Shown here: positions 43,025-53,844 of the stretch, piece after piece
How positions within the stretch are numbered: the stretch's first letter is position 1
How the letters are laid out: each line of letters starts with the position of its first letter
Assembly: GCA_949316235.1 (NCBI GenBank)
Contig: OX438744.1
Location: 30,624,778 to 30,688,777, forward strand
Length of the DNA: 64,000 bases
Source of the DNA: Oegoconia quadripuncta
Lineage: Eukaryota; Arthropoda; Insecta; Lepidoptera; Autostichidae
Direction of reading: 5' to 3'
Position numbers and translations under genes: made by a program
Notes under the pieces: generated by a model
Told to the model about the DNA's origin: nothing
Database searches by the model: none
What the model saw: the letters and a program-made list of their open reading frames with translations, nothing else

Positions 43025-43747
43025 ACTTTTCGGATAACTAAATAAGACATTTAATAAACACTGACTAATAATGGTTATGGATCAACAAATATAGTTTACA
43101 AAAGCAGTATAACATTATTAATTGCGTCCGTGTGACCTTCTGCAAACGGTCTATTTGAGTAGCAGACATACGTCAGTGCTAGGACACAGCCTTTTCTCGC
43201 TAGAGAAGATAAATGTCCTGTTATACGCAGGCCAGTAGTGTTTGGATTTGTAGCAGACCAGTGGCCACCTGACAGTTGTGTAGTTTTTGTAATCAGCTTT
43301 CAGACAGGCTAGGCACAACCAAAGAAAAGATCTATTAAACTACTACTTGATCCAGACATACAGTTGATGTTTTAGAAAAAATTCTCCGTGACCATTATAC
43401 CTACAAACTCTAAAAGCCGCAGTAGTGTAACCGCGCCTTAAAAAGTGTCAACGTGTAATGGATACATTTAGCGCAGGAACTTGCAATTTATGCAAGGGTT
43501 CAGCATAAATTTCGCCTTACAGCACTAAATCCAACTTCGAGGACCGTTTCTCAAATTTTAATGTTGGACAGATTTTGTACTGGTGCCAATTTTTAACTGA
43601 GAACAGATTTTTCGATTTGCCTTATCGACTTTTAGTTGGATTTGCTAGTTTATGAATAAACCTTCACACATGGTTTCCGACTCAATTTCCATTTATATCT
43701 ATTATACAACTCTTATTTCCAGACCAGATTGAGTTGATTTTGATGAT
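43025..43747. other. no gene recognised
   Basis: No coding frame or repeat copy noticed. Confidence 0.35.
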
Positions 43748-43750
43748 TAA

Positions 43751-44092
43751 GGCCCGTATTAATAAACCATTCTCAATACAAGTCTTAAGGCTGTATCACA
43801 TGAGATGCATCTTGAGCAGTTGATGCTATCTCAAGCTCCGTGCTAATTTATAAACCAATCTTGACATCTACTAAGCTGAGATCACTTTTCAAGTATTCGC
43901 CTCAGCGGCGAATGAATTATAGTCTTGAGTTTTGTCTATTAATACATGAAACTCGGCGCACCTCTTAAGTGAATACTGCTTGAGTATTCACGTGCGTTTC
44001 AGGTCTCAAGTTAGGTTTATTAATCAACGCGTTTACTTGAGACCGGTCACAAGACTGTTCTCAATTTTGAGAATGGTCTATTAATACGGGCC
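43751..44092. mobile_element. PIF/Harbinger-like MITE, full length (342 bp)
   Basis: GGCCCGTATTAATAAACCAT at the left and TCTATTAATACGGGCC at the right; internal order is inverted compared with 9651-9983 (CGCCTCAGCGGCGAATGA near 43900). Flanks are TAA and TAT, an imperfect 3-bp duplication. Confidence 0.78.
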
Positions 44093-44103
44093 TATATAAG
44101 ACT

Positions 44104-44610
44104 GTCCTACCGTCATCTAACATCTCGCCTACGGGAGAAGGCCGATCCCGCTCGCAGGAGTCGACGTCGGGGGGGCGGCAACGCTCGCTAGCCCCTATGC
44201 ACGTCGCTTGGGGTCGCGGGCTGCTGCATCTCGGGGCGATGTAGCCGCTGCACGCGACCCGGGAGAGGATGACACCCCCGGAGCGACCGGGGGGGTGTCG
44301 TCGCATCGGGCCCTGTCGCGCCTCATACCGCCCGTTGGTCGCGGTGTGATGCACGACAGCGCCCCCCGCGGAGTGCGCGCTAGCCGCCCTCTGGGAACGG
44401 GCCTCCCTTTACGAGGGGAGGCGGGGCGGTGGGGGACCTGGAGCCGCCTATGCGTTGCCGCCGTCGCCGCGGGGTTTTAGTGGGTATCCCTCCCGATAGG
44501 AGTCCCACATAACCGTCTCGCCGTCCCTCAGGCGAGTGGTACGCTTAATGCGTTTCCCCGCGAAAAAAAAATGGGTTCTGGGTCCTAACCTCATCTAACA
44601 TCTCGCCTAC
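44104..44610 (+). mobile_element. GC-rich retroelement 3' end between 29-bp direct repeats
   Basis: The core 44133-44572 is very GC-rich and ends TTTCCCCGCG plus A9. GGTTTTAGTGGGTATCCCTC, GAGTCCCACATAACCGTCTC and AATGCGTTTCCCCGCG are shared with 49050-49276. TCATCTAACATCTCGCCTAC is exact at 44113-44132 and 44591-44610, and the wider 29 bp match at 27 positions. Probably a 5'-truncated non-LTR element; clade unknown. Confidence 0.65.
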
Positions 44611-44940
44611 TGCGACAAATTTTGATCAATGAATTAAAGTAAAAATGTATTTTTACTTAAAAAAATCCGGAACATCTAACGCTGTATTTCGCGTAAGTAA
44701 ACACATAAACCGCTGCTGACCGAATACCCGATGACCGTGTAACGCGTGTATCGTGATCTTCCACTTATTTGGGAATCGACGCCATTTCATTTTCTACGGC
44801 GTTGAGCGATCTTATCGACATATTGCCTTAAACGGGGGAAAAGGAAACATTTTTCGGCGTTTTTTTTTTATTGAAGATAAATTGGCTTGGAACCTAAGTC
44901 AATCAAAAGTAAATTTAAAAGTCTCTTAATGTAAGATCAA
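44611..44940. other. no gene recognised
   Basis: AT-rich apart from 44690-44800; nothing recognised. Confidence 0.35.
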
Positions 44941-44945
44941 TGTCA

Positions 44946-45222
44946 AGAGCGTCGGTGGCTCAGCGGTTAAGACGTGGTATCCCAATTTGGGAGATCTGGG
45001 TTCGATTCCTAAATTGAGTTTAATTGCTTATGTGCATTTATCCGACTGCTCTTAAACGGTAAAGGAAAACATTGTGAGGAAACCTGCATGCCTGAATTGA
45101 AAGCATGCGAAGTCCCCAACACGCATTGGGCCAGCGTGGTGGACTATGGGCCCATACTCCCTCATTATACGAGGGAAGGCTATATCCCTGCAGTGGGATG
45201 TTTACGAGCTGATGATGATGAA
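44946..45222 (+). repeat. SINE family D (tRNA-derived)
   Basis: Head GCGTCGGTGGCTCAGCGGTT (box A TGGCTCAGCGG), box B GGTTCGATTCC, body AACATTGTGAGGAAACCTGC and GGCTATATCCCTGCAGTGGG, closed by GATGATGATGAA. It differs from families A-C throughout the body. Only copy in the window. Confidence 0.87.
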
Positions 45223-45254
45223 TATAAGTTCAACAGCATAACTAAATATTTATA

Positions 45255-45446
45255 ACCTTTTCAAAAAAAAACAGGACGTTCTCAATTCGACTCTATTTTT
45301 CATAAAATTAACTTCATTAAAATTGAAAGATGTTACAGGTCTGTAACTAACAAATTTTTGGAAGTCAATTTTAACCTACTTCTAATTGTCGTAATGAAAT
45401 GAAACTATGTATATGTAGTTCGTATGACAATAATATAATTGGTATC
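45255..45446. repeat. dispersed repeat shared with 3182-3300
   Basis: GGACGTTCTCAATTCGACTC, then TAACTAACAAATTTTTGGAA and CCTACTTCTAATTGTCG match the sequence interrupted by the mariner element at 3301. Confidence 0.5.
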
Positions 45447-45690
45447 TTCGAGCTAATCTGATGATGGAGCCAGAAGGATGGTGGAACTTTACAGGGACTA
45501 CTCGTAAACCCGTCGAGTTTGGGCTCATATGATTTGGTTTGACAAGCCCAATATGTTGCACTTGATATCGAGGGTCTGATGATAGAGCCAGAGGTGGATG
45601 GTGGAACTCTTCAGGGGCTACTAGTAAACCCCTCGAGTTTGGGCTCATGTGATTTCGTTTGACGAGTCTAATATATTGCACTTGATTGTT
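45447..45690 (-). repeat. two tandem ~125-bp units of an unnamed repeat
   Basis: Unit 1 (45447-45567) and unit 2 (45568-45690) each contain CTGATGAT(G/A)GAGCCAGA, GGATGGTGGAACT, GAGTTTGGGCTCAT and TTGCACTTGAT. Fragments are at 8903-8990 and 54200-54260. On the minus strand the units form an open frame with HMSPNSxGL twice, which may be chance. Confidence 0.65.
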
Positions 45691-45691
45691 A

Positions 45692-46104
45692 ATTACGTCA
45701 CAACCGCAATTTTAATTATCCAGAAAGTTAATTTGCGAAATAAGTCCATTTCCAAGTCCAATTCAAAGCCATAAGGCTGAAAGTCTCGACGATATACGGA
45801 CCTCCAAGATGACGTATATCCGACAAGCATTTGCCTGAGTTCAAGTAACTTCGTCTTTAATTTAAAAATTCTTCGTTACATGTGGAAAAATATCGCCCCT
45901 ATACGTGTCCCTTCCATTTTCGCTGAGCAAGAAAAAGAGCCATGAACGTGGCGTAAATAAACAGCGTTGAGACAATTCTATGCAAATGAACCCGCAAGTG
46001 GTCGCGTAGCGTGCGAAATATTACGACTCCGTTCGCGTTGTCGCTTAAGGGTTAGCACATGGTATATCCAGATTTACATTTAGGGGTTGGGAGTAGTCAG
46101 AGCT
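45692..46104. other. no gene recognised
   Basis: Nothing recognised. Confidence 0.35.
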
Positions 46105-46106
46105 GA

Positions 46107-46540
46107 CGATTTGTTTGGTGTAATTGTTAGAAACCCTGACTGGTATACTAAAAGGTCGCGGGTTCGAATCCCGCTGGGGGCATGTGTTTGTATGATGAAT
46201 ACATGTGTACCTGTTAAGGATGATTTCATTTAATGCCTGCGTGGAATCGCTTTATCGCGGATATGTTTAATTGGTTTATCCCTCTACTACTCAAATTATC
46301 GAGATAAAAAGTACCCTATGTCTTAATCCAGGGCATATTATACCTATATACCAAATTTCATCCAAATCCGTTCATCCGTTTCGCCGTGATTGAGCGACAA
46401 CTAAACGAACATCCAAACTTTCGCATTTATAATGTTAGTTAGATTTGTGTAGTATGTCAACTGTCTGGTATCCATAATACAAGCCTAGTCACTAGTGTGG
46501 AACTAGATGGCTCTGTGTATGTCCGTGGACATTTATTTAT
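46107..46540 (+). repeat. SINE family B interrupted by a Helitron
   Basis: Head 46107-46200 (TTTGTTTGGTGTAATTGTTA, box B GGTTCGAATCC) and 3' body 46444-46540 (TTTGTGTAGTATGTCAACTG, GAACTAGATGGCTCTGTG) are one copy; the segment between is a reversed Helitron. Confidence 0.85.
46232..46443 (-). mobile_element. Helitron fragment, minus strand
   Basis: Minus strand begins TCTAACTAACATTATAAATG CGAAAG at 46443 and continues with CGAAACGGATGAACGGATTT. The 3' end with CTAG is missing, so it was truncated at or after insertion in the SINE. Confidence 0.78.
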
Positions 46541-46555
46541 ATAGTACAAGTCTGG

Positions 46556-46632
46556 CGCAGTCGCATTGGCTATTGTTTTTGTAGATCGGTGACCATTAGT
46601 GGCCATACTATATAGACAGCACGTTGAATAGT
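46556..46632 (+). repeat. 5S rRNA-derived SINE, rearranged fragment
   Basis: TGGCGCAGTCGCATTGGCTA matches the start of copy 1, but the box A segment is deleted and GGTGACCATTAGTGGCC follows directly. Confidence 0.55.
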
Positions 46633-46634
46633 CT

Positions 46635-46960
46635 TAACCGCCTCCGTGGCTCAATGTAAACAACATTGGGTTTACGAATCGGAGGTCGTGGGTTCGATCC
46701 CCAGCGGGGTACATGTTTAGTACTCGGTTTGGTTGGTGGTAGAGCATTGTAAATGTCCGCCTGGCTAGCTACCACCATCTAATCTAAATCTGCCGCCAAA
46801 CAGCAATGTTAATAGCATTGTTGTGTTCCGGTTGATAGAGATAAGATAGCCAGTTCCCCAATTTGGGTTTCCGGGTCAGTACGCTTCCACCTTCGGCCTC
46901 ATCTTCACTTAACATCAGGTGTGATTGAGTTCAAGTGCTAACCCGTTGTGTATAAAAATA
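46635..46960 (+). repeat. SINE family A, complete
   Basis: CCGCCTCCGTGGCTCAATGT, box B GGTTCGATCCCC, full body, and GTGTATAAAAATATA end. It sits 2 bp after the 5S-type SINE fragment. Confidence 0.88.
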
Positions 46961-46964
46961 TATA

Positions 46965-47410
46965 ATCTTCCAATTTGTTTGGGATACTAGGTATCTTGCC
47001 ATGTCTAAGCCAGCGGTGGTGGAATCAAGTTTATGCATAAATACACAGAATGATAAAATACTGAACCTGACAAAAAGTACGTGTCAAAATTTAATCCAAG
47101 CTCATAATATGTGCATGTGACCCAATCCTAACAAATAAGCGACAAAACCGAAAACATTCACCAGGACGTAACGCCACCGACAATTGATCGAGCTAGTCGG
47201 CAATACGACTTATTTATGCACCAGGCCTCCATAAACCGTGCGGCGGGTTCCGTACATAAACTGTTGTGTTATTGTGACGCAGATTTTCGGGGTCCCATTT
47301 CTCATGACGCGTTTACACATTCGAGCGACGGCGAGGCTATGAAACGCGAAGGTGCGTTGTACGTATGTACATCAGTGACGGTTGAGATCAAATGCGCAAT
47401 ACGGAACTGA
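46965..47410. other. no gene recognised; CpG-containing patch
   Basis: 47160-47400 is richer in CpG than its surroundings (GACGCGTTTACACATTCGAG CGACGGCGAGG). A 64-codon open stretch starts at ATG 47216; no motif recognised. It might be a single-copy exon or regulatory block. Confidence 0.35.
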
Positions 47411-47411
47411 C

Positions 47412-49045
47412 TATCACCGAAATGAAATTGCATTTTTTTATGTAAAACGTTTTCAAAATTACTCCCATGGATGGTACTAAGGAATAAGAAACGATTTTAT
47501 TGTACTTAAAATTGCATTATACGTCATAGTTGGAACATTATTGCTTATTCGTGTTGAACTTCAGTGTTGTTCTAAAAAGAATTTAAGCTAAGAATGATTC
47601 ATCACAGGAACTCGTCGTAAGATCAAACTTAAGGTCACCAAACTAGTAGACAAAGTTTAATTACTAATTGAAAATTAGTTTTACTTTGCTTATATTTAGT
47701 GACTAGATTCTGTAAATTGCAAAACTTATTAAAAGAAAGTGCTGTGGTGTTGTGTTAGTCAAAGTTAGATGTTGCGCGTTTTACATAAAATTTATATCAG
47801 TCAGATGCAAATGAATAAAGTTCTAAACTAGTGCATTACTAGTAAGTATTCTGTGGTGCAGGGTTAACCTGCGACTGTTGATTCCCACCATCATTTTGTG
47901 GACCAGGTTTTCTGACATCAAAAATAGTGATACGCAGATCAAATTCAGATTGTGCCTGAACCTCTTCATTATAATCTTAAAGATTGTTGTGCATTCCGCG
48001 AATATGTAATCGATAGTTTGTTTGTGCGTTTGCATAATAATATGCGACTGGCAGCTGCGCGTTTGTGTGAATGCATCTTCTGGCTGTGTTTATGGTGGGA
48101 AAGGGTCGATCGTCATTTGTTTATTTCACTAGGGTCCGAGGCACTAAGAAACGTTGCAATTCACAATGAAGCCATTCGTTTTATCTATATCGGCTGGTTG
48201 ATAGTGTTCCAGCAAGCACTTTGTGAAATTATGTTGATATTTGAAAATGTAATTTGTTGTCATTCTTATGAAGTATTTTATGATAAACCTCACCTGAAGA
48301 TGACATTTTTAGGCTTTTTGCCTGCATAAGTTAGCGTGCTAGACAAGGATATATTTTTATATGCTCGCGACTGTCCCATGACGGGTAGTTTCAATAATGC
48401 CAGAAAGAAATCCTGTACAAGTACATTACTGGACATTTCCCATCATGCTCATGTATGAACGTAGTATCCACCCTGGTTAACATGTTCTGGACCCGTATTC
48501 TGGATGCGTTGAATCAATATCGGGGTTTGATTCGATCTCGAAAAGTTTTCGAGGAAACTCGATCCGTATATAGCATGTCACTGAGCCAGACGAGATAAAA
48601 GTATCCACTACCATGTCTGACTTCGACGTGCATTTTTTTTTATTTTAATTTCGAGCAGCTCGCTCGCGTGGTGTGATGGTTGCTAAATTGCCAAGCGTTG
48701 AACTCGTAAGGTTGAATGTCTATCAGTATTTCACAGGATGCATTTCAGTGAGTGTGCGTTGGAATTGCATAATCTTATGGCACCATCATTGTTGCATCTT
48801 TGGACTACTAGGTGTGGGGAGTTAAGCGGTTTGGTGCTTCATGCGAACAGCTAAATACGTGGAATTTCCTTCAGATTTTCTGAAATTTTCAAGTATTGGG
48901 TGAATAGACTTTTACTAAAATCGCGTCCCTCCCCTTCGTTCACATCATCATTTTACATTAGATGATAAAATTGTGGCCATACGCTATCATAAACTACATC
49001 AATCCAAGCCTCAAGCGCCAATACGATATATAGCGTACATAGAGT
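47412..49045. other. no gene recognised
   Basis: An open stretch from 47952 to 48329 lacks an ATG at its head and shows no known motif. No repeat copies noticed. Confidence 0.4.
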
Positions 49046-49049
49046 ACAA

Positions 49050-49276
49050 TACGCGCTAGTCGCCCTCCGGGAACGGGCCTCCCCTTGTGAGGGGGGGCAA
49101 GGCGGGGGGACCTGGAGCCGCTAATGCGTTCCCAAGTCCCCTCTACTGCCGAGGAAGGTCGCCGCGGGGTTTTAGTGGGTATCCCTCCCGATAGGGAGGG
49201 GAGTCCCACATAACCGTCTCGCCGGCCCCGCCGGCGAGCGGTACGCGTAATGCGTTTCCCCGCGTCAAAAAAAAGG
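49050..49276 (+). mobile_element. GC-rich retroelement 3' end, second copy
   Basis: GCCCTCCGGGAACGGGCCTC ... GGTTTTAGTGGGTATCCCTC, GCGTTTCCCCGCGTC and A8. Shares the last ~220 bp with 44350-44572; both end in poly(A), as expected for 5'-truncated non-LTR insertions. Confidence 0.7.
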
Positions 49277-49828
49277 GTACATACATGTGGAGACTGGCGT
49301 GTGAGCCTGTCTTTCAGGATATACTTAACACAGTACACTACACACACAATACAACACAGTTAAATTCTTACGGGTTACAAATTCGAGAGATGGTACATAA
49401 TAAGTATAAATAAAAGAGGTACCTATATATAAAAAATTTCAAGAGTGTTTGTTAATGCGTGTGTGTGAGGCTATGTGCATATGTGAGTGTGTGCGAGGAT
49501 GTATGCATGTGCATGTAGGTTGGAAAGTGATATATAATTTTAATTATTCTATTTGTGCCGTCCTACGATTTGCATCTTGAGTTCGCTAAGGTTAGCATGT
49601 GGATTATATTTTAAGGCGATACTGATTTTACTCTAATCACCACATGAATCGCAGATTGGGAGATCCGCCCATCACTGGTGTCTGCTTCTATCTCTTACAA
49701 CACCCACAGGAAGAGATTCTTATTCTACTCTGTAGAGAACCACACTGCAAAAGAAGTCACGGGCTGGATGACGCAGCATTTCCTTAAAGCGGCAAACCGC
49801 AGGATGGGAAGTCTCCGTAATATATCAA
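49277..49828. other. no gene recognised; GT-rich patch
   Basis: 49446-49530 is rich in GTGTG and ATGTGCAT steps. Nothing else recognised. Confidence 0.35.
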
Positions 49829-49965
49829 TCAATCAATCAAGTACACTTTATTGCACAAAATTCTACAAAACACATCTTAAATATTGATTAAAAAAATAAA
49901 TTGTACGACCAGGCGGTCTTATCGCTATTAAGCGATTTCTACCAGACAACCTTTACCAATATATG
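49828..49965 (-). repeat. non-LTR 3' end with (TTGA)n tail, minus strand
   Basis: Minus strand: AAGGTTGTCTGGTAGAAATC GCTTAATAGCGATAAGACCG ... TGCAATAAAGTGTACTTGAT TGATTGATTGA. A second copy is at 51058-51200, and TGTCTGGAAGAGATCGC at 32521 is related. Confidence 0.75.
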
Positions 49966-50274
49966 TACGATACATAATCAATATATAACTATATATAACT
50001 CGGGTCAAATAAGTACCCTCTAACAATAACAATGCCGTTATGAGCCGTCGGACCAATAGAATCGAAGCAATAAATTAGAAATTGGGTCCGTTATTAATTG
50101 TATCGAGTTAGTGAGCACTAAATCAAATTTTGTCTCGTTCGCGCATTATGACAGTTCATTAAGTTTGTTATTGGTTGAATTTATTTGTCTCGCTCTAGTT
50201 CTTTTTCTAAATTGTTTGTGTGGAACTTCTTGTCCTTTTATACGCACATGTGTTATGCGATTTCAGCGATCAAG
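49966..50274. other. no gene recognised
   Basis: Nothing recognised. Confidence 0.35.
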
Positions 50275-50275
50275 T

Positions 50276-50514
50276 TGATTAATAAGCTTAACTTGAGACC
50301 TGAAAGGCACGTGCACACTCAAGCAGTACTAACTTGAGAGGTGCGCGTATTAATAAACGATAAGCGAATGCTTGAGAAGTGATCTCAGCTGAGTAGACGT
50401 CAAGATAGGTTTATAAATTTAGCACGGAGCTTGATATAGCGTCAACTTCTTAAGACGCATCGCGGGTGATACAGCCTCAAGACTTGTATTGAGATTGGTT
50501 TATTAATACGGACC
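50276..50514. mobile_element. PIF/Harbinger-like MITE, left end missing
   Basis: Starts inside the element (GTTGATTAATAAGCTTAACT TGAGACC) and ends GGTTTATTAATACGGACC followed by TTA. Closely follows 9651-9983 after its first ~60 bp. Confidence 0.75.
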
Positions 50515-50519
50515 TTAGA

Positions 50520-50930
50520 ATTGCAGTAAAACAACTAATAATATTTACTTACCTATACCGAGCCTTGAGTCGCAGTTGACCGATTTTTGAAAAGTTCTCG
50601 GGAGTATGGTATTTTGTTATTTTAAAAGTGGGCAGACCCAATTAGTGACCACACATATCATAATTTGCAATTCTTTGTTGTGTCCATAAATAAAAAAATA
50701 TATTAAAAACGCATGTATGGACCCGTCCACACGTCGTGCCATCGCGTGTCTCTAGTAACAGAATGATTCATGACTCGTCCCGGAGGTGCCTGCCGGCCGA
50801 CAATAAATACTGCCTACACGCACTCACCGCCGTTATTTATTAAAGGGATCACCCTGTATTGCCTTTATTCTTAAATTAGACATAAAGAGTGCGTGTTTGA
50901 AAAAACCCTTGTTTTCGTATTGCAATTAGG
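50520..50930. other. no gene recognised
   Basis: Nothing recognised. Confidence 0.35.
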
Positions 50931-50935
50931 TTTTT

Positions 50936-51050
50936 TACCCGACTGTCCCAGGAAGGAGGGTATTATTTTTTGAGTGTATGTAAGTATACATATAGATTTC
51001 TATGAACCTCTTATAGCCTAAACTGCCGGTGACCTTCTAATGGGGCATTT
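50936..51050 (+). repeat. unclassified repeat (ACCCGACTGTCCC family)
   Basis: TTTTACCCGACTGTCCCAGG AAGGAGGGTATT and TATAGATTTCTATGAACC as at 39505. Confidence 0.65.
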
Positions 51051-51057
51051 AAATTTT

Positions 51058-51200
51058 TCAATCAATCAATCAAGTACACTTTATTGCACAAAAATTCTAC
51101 AATGCACTTCATAAATAAAGCTTCAAAAAAAAAAAAAAATTGTACAACCGGGTGGTCTATCGCTATTGAGCGATTTCTACCAGACAACCTTTGGGTAGAG
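51058..51200 (-). repeat. non-LTR 3' end with (TTGA)n tail, second copy
   Basis: Minus strand: GGTTGTCTGGTAGAAATCGC TCAATAGCGATAGACCACCC ... TGCAATAAAGTGTACTTGAT TGATTGA. An internal poly(A)/(T) block differs from the copy at 49828. Confidence 0.75.
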
Positions 51201-51585
51201 AAAAAAGTAGAACGGGATAAAAGCAAGTAGGTTGTGCACCAATGACTTAAAAAAATTTATAAAATAATAGATACCAAACAATAGATATAAACATACATAC
51301 GTTAGATATGAACATCAACTTACATGTAGTGATAGTGTAAAATATATCTACATATATACTGATAAATTGTTATATATACATATACAATATATGTGACACC
51401 AAACAAAGAAAATATTGGATACTATAATTATCAAATCTCAGAACCAGAACACTTTTCCATATGTGGATTTTCTTTTTGTTGTTGAACGGGAAGATTTGTG
51501 CGTTACATGAACACCCTTGGGCTAAAAAGAACACGACACGAGCCTTTCGTCGAATATGTCCCCTTACTGAGTTTGTTGGCATAGA
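51201..51585. other. no gene recognised; AT-rich
   Basis: Many TATA and CATA steps; no frame recognised. Confidence 0.35.
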
Positions 51586-51900
51586 TCTCTTATAGAGATA
51601 AGCTCATCTTTTGTATATTGTTAATATTGTCCTGGTTTTTGTTTACAGATTGACCAATGTTGAAGTGAAAGGTGTAGTTAGATTCGTCTTGATCCCCAGA
51701 GTGTCAGAGAATACATTTTGTGGTAAAAAATACAATATGGCGTCGGCTAAATACAAAATATGCTGTTGGGTTTTGGGTTTTAACATAATTAAAATAATAA
51801 TAAATATTTTTTCTTTTGTTACAGGTAAGGACTTTCGTTAGAGTATTCTTTACCCGACTACGGTGAAGAAAAGGACGGTAATGTATTCACCACGTCTGTA
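51586..51900 (+). repeat. retroelement 3' end and unclassified repeat
   Basis: GATCTCTTATAGAGATAAGC TCATCTTTTGT matches 60155-60200; TTAGATTCGTCTTGATCCCC AGAGTGTC matches 33560; TTACCCGACTACGGTGAAG (51850) belongs with 39505. Confidence 0.5.
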
Positions 51901-51994
51901 TTTATGAATCTTACCACAATGTTATGATTATCTAACTGAGACAATATAAGTAATTTTTGATTGGGAATCTGGACCAACGTTACAACGAAAATAC

Positions 51995-52160
51995 TTGGTC
52001 CTTACCCATGAAATTGGCGTTTTGTATCAAGAATTTCATTAAGACTGTTAAACATTTTTGTTTTTTTTTTTTGGGAACGGCAAATCCAAATTTAGCTAAA
52101 CTTTGTGTGTATTATCGGATAACATTAAGTTACCATAAGTTAACATAAGATAACATAGGC
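51995..52160 (+). mobile_element. fragment of the GGTCCTTACC TIR element
   Basis: GGTCCTTACCCATGAAATTG GCG, TTTCATTAAGACTGTT, TTGGGAACGGCAAATCC and GTGTATTATCGGATAACATT match the left half of 62749-63169. The right half is absent. Confidence 0.72.
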
Positions 52161-52164
52161 AGCG

Positions 52165-52475
52165 TTTATTTTTAAAAGTAAGAGAGAGAGAGTGGGCAAA
52201 ATTTTGTTATATACAGCCAAAAAGTATCATGTGAGTACAAGTACCGAGTACAAAAGTATCGATACATTTTTCGTGTCCCTACTTTGAGGACTCCTTTCAT
52301 TGTCACAAATTCACTGAAACGTTCTCCCTTTTGACTGTTACAGTTCAAACGTTCTATCTAATCTAGTCATGCAGTATTCAGCCATACCTTTGCGAGAGCC
52401 ACGCCCGCATCGCACTCTGATTGGTGATACTTAGAGTTGGACATGCCTCTTCAATTACTGGATTACTAATTTTTG
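52165..52475. other. no gene recognised; AT-rich phrase tail
   Basis: (AG)n at 52180-52195 and the CGAGTACAAAAGTATCGATA patch; nothing recognised. Confidence 0.35.
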
Positions 52476-52479
52476 GGCA

Positions 52480-53040
52480 ATAAACGTTTCCCAAAGTATC
52501 ACATGCCAAAGTATGTTTCCCAAATTTGCATTTGGCAAAAAAACATTTGGTAAAACTTTCGCAATTTTACAGTTAGCAATACTATTTTCGGCAATTTATT
52601 GTTTAACAAATAATTACATGGCAATGTTTAATTTTACCAAGTATTAACGTAGTCAAATATTGTTTGGCATAACATGCTCTTCCCAAAATATTGCATATCA
52701 TATGATTTACTTAAGAGTCTAAATTCACTGCATTAAAGTTTGTTTCACCTTGGACAAATAGTTTACAGGTAAGAACTTCTATAATAATTATAGTGTTACA
52801 TACAAATCAATTCCCGCGCTTCGCCGGCCGCTAATTTTTTACAAAATGAAGCGATTGCTTAATGTATATTTCACTTAATAAAACTTGAGCATGTAAAAAG
52901 TTGCCAAATTAATATTTGACCAAGTGATTAAAATGCGAAATATAAATTTGCTAAAGATTTTTTTGGGAAATGAAACTAGTGCGATAAGTTTTTTGGGAAG
53001 TAAAATTTGACGAAAAATATTTTTCCAAACGGAAGGATAC
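52480..53040. repeat. long array of degenerate TTTGGCAA/TTCCCAAA phrases, partly inverted
   Basis: Left part (52480-52740) repeats TTTGGCAA, TTCCCAAA, TAGCAA and GGCAAT at irregular 12-25-bp spacing. The right part (52895-53040) has the inverse forms TTGCCAAAT, TTTGACCAAG, TTGCTAAAG and TTTTTGGGAA. Between them is a GC-containing core (CCGCGCTTCGCCGGCCGC at 52815-52832). No coding sequence. Confidence 0.6.
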
Positions 53041-53270
53041 CTGAATTACTGCTTTCGATGTAGTATGGCAATGTATACACGTTGTACCAACATGTTTTGT
53101 CCTACACGTTCACAACAGATGTATACACCGATATACGGGAAACTTGTCAAAGGAATATGGGTTAAACCTTTCTTTTGCTAGCTAACAATAGTGAGCACAC
53201 AAAACCGCTTCGATGTTAAAATGGAAGTTAAGTGATAAAAGTAAGCGATTACGGGAATTAAATACAATTA

Positions 53271-53405
53271 ATCAGAGATAAGATAGCCAGTCCTCCAAAT
53301 GTGTTGGGGTTTCCGGGTCAGTACGCTTCCACCTTCGACCTCATCTTCACTTAACATCAGGTATAATTGAGGTCAAGTACCAACCCGTTGTGCATAAAAG
53401 AAAAC
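53271..53405 (+). repeat. SINE family A, 3' fragment
   Basis: TCAGAGATAAGATAGCCAGT CCTCC through ACCCGTTGTGCATAAAAG; the head and middle are missing. Confidence 0.85.
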
Positions 53406-53409
53406 AAAA

Positions 53410-53840
53410 CATCTCTTCTCCAGTTGCACCACTTGCAACTACTACTACTTGCACTGGCAACTACGGCTACTGCCTTGTCATTAAAATGATATGTACTTTA
53501 AAAAAAAAAAACACCAGATTTTTTTCTGGCCACGGAACCCTAATCGATCATACTTTTTTGGCGGATCCCCAAATTGAAAATAACAAGAGATACATTGTTG
53601 TTTGAATATTTTCATTTTTGACATGATAATACAAGTAATTTTGTATCGTAACTGCGTATTACAATGTGACCAATGAAATTCTGTCATATATTTATAATAG
53701 CACTAAAATTTGGCTTAATATCTGGCAATTGAACGCGAATATCTGGAGCTGCATCCAGTCTGTTTGTTTGTAAGTGTGAGTGTTGGTTTAAGTAGCGGTT
53801 ATGTTTATGATAAGTGCTTTTTAGGAACGTTATCGTTAAT
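53410..53840. other. no gene recognised
   Basis: Nothing recognised. Confidence 0.35.
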
Positions 53841-53844
53841 TGAC

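Noticed and set aside
44061..44480. Open frames on both strands in the GC-rich block
   Set aside because: Both lie within the retroelement 3' end; low stop-codon density follows from composition.
47952..48329. 125-codon open frame on the plus strand
   Set aside because: It opens with GTG and not ATG, has no known motif, and lies in DNA with no other coding sign.
48994..49347. 117-codon frame in GC-rich sequence on the minus strand
   Set aside because: It is antisense to the GC-rich retroelement 3' end (49050-49276); open frames are expected in such GC-rich DNA.
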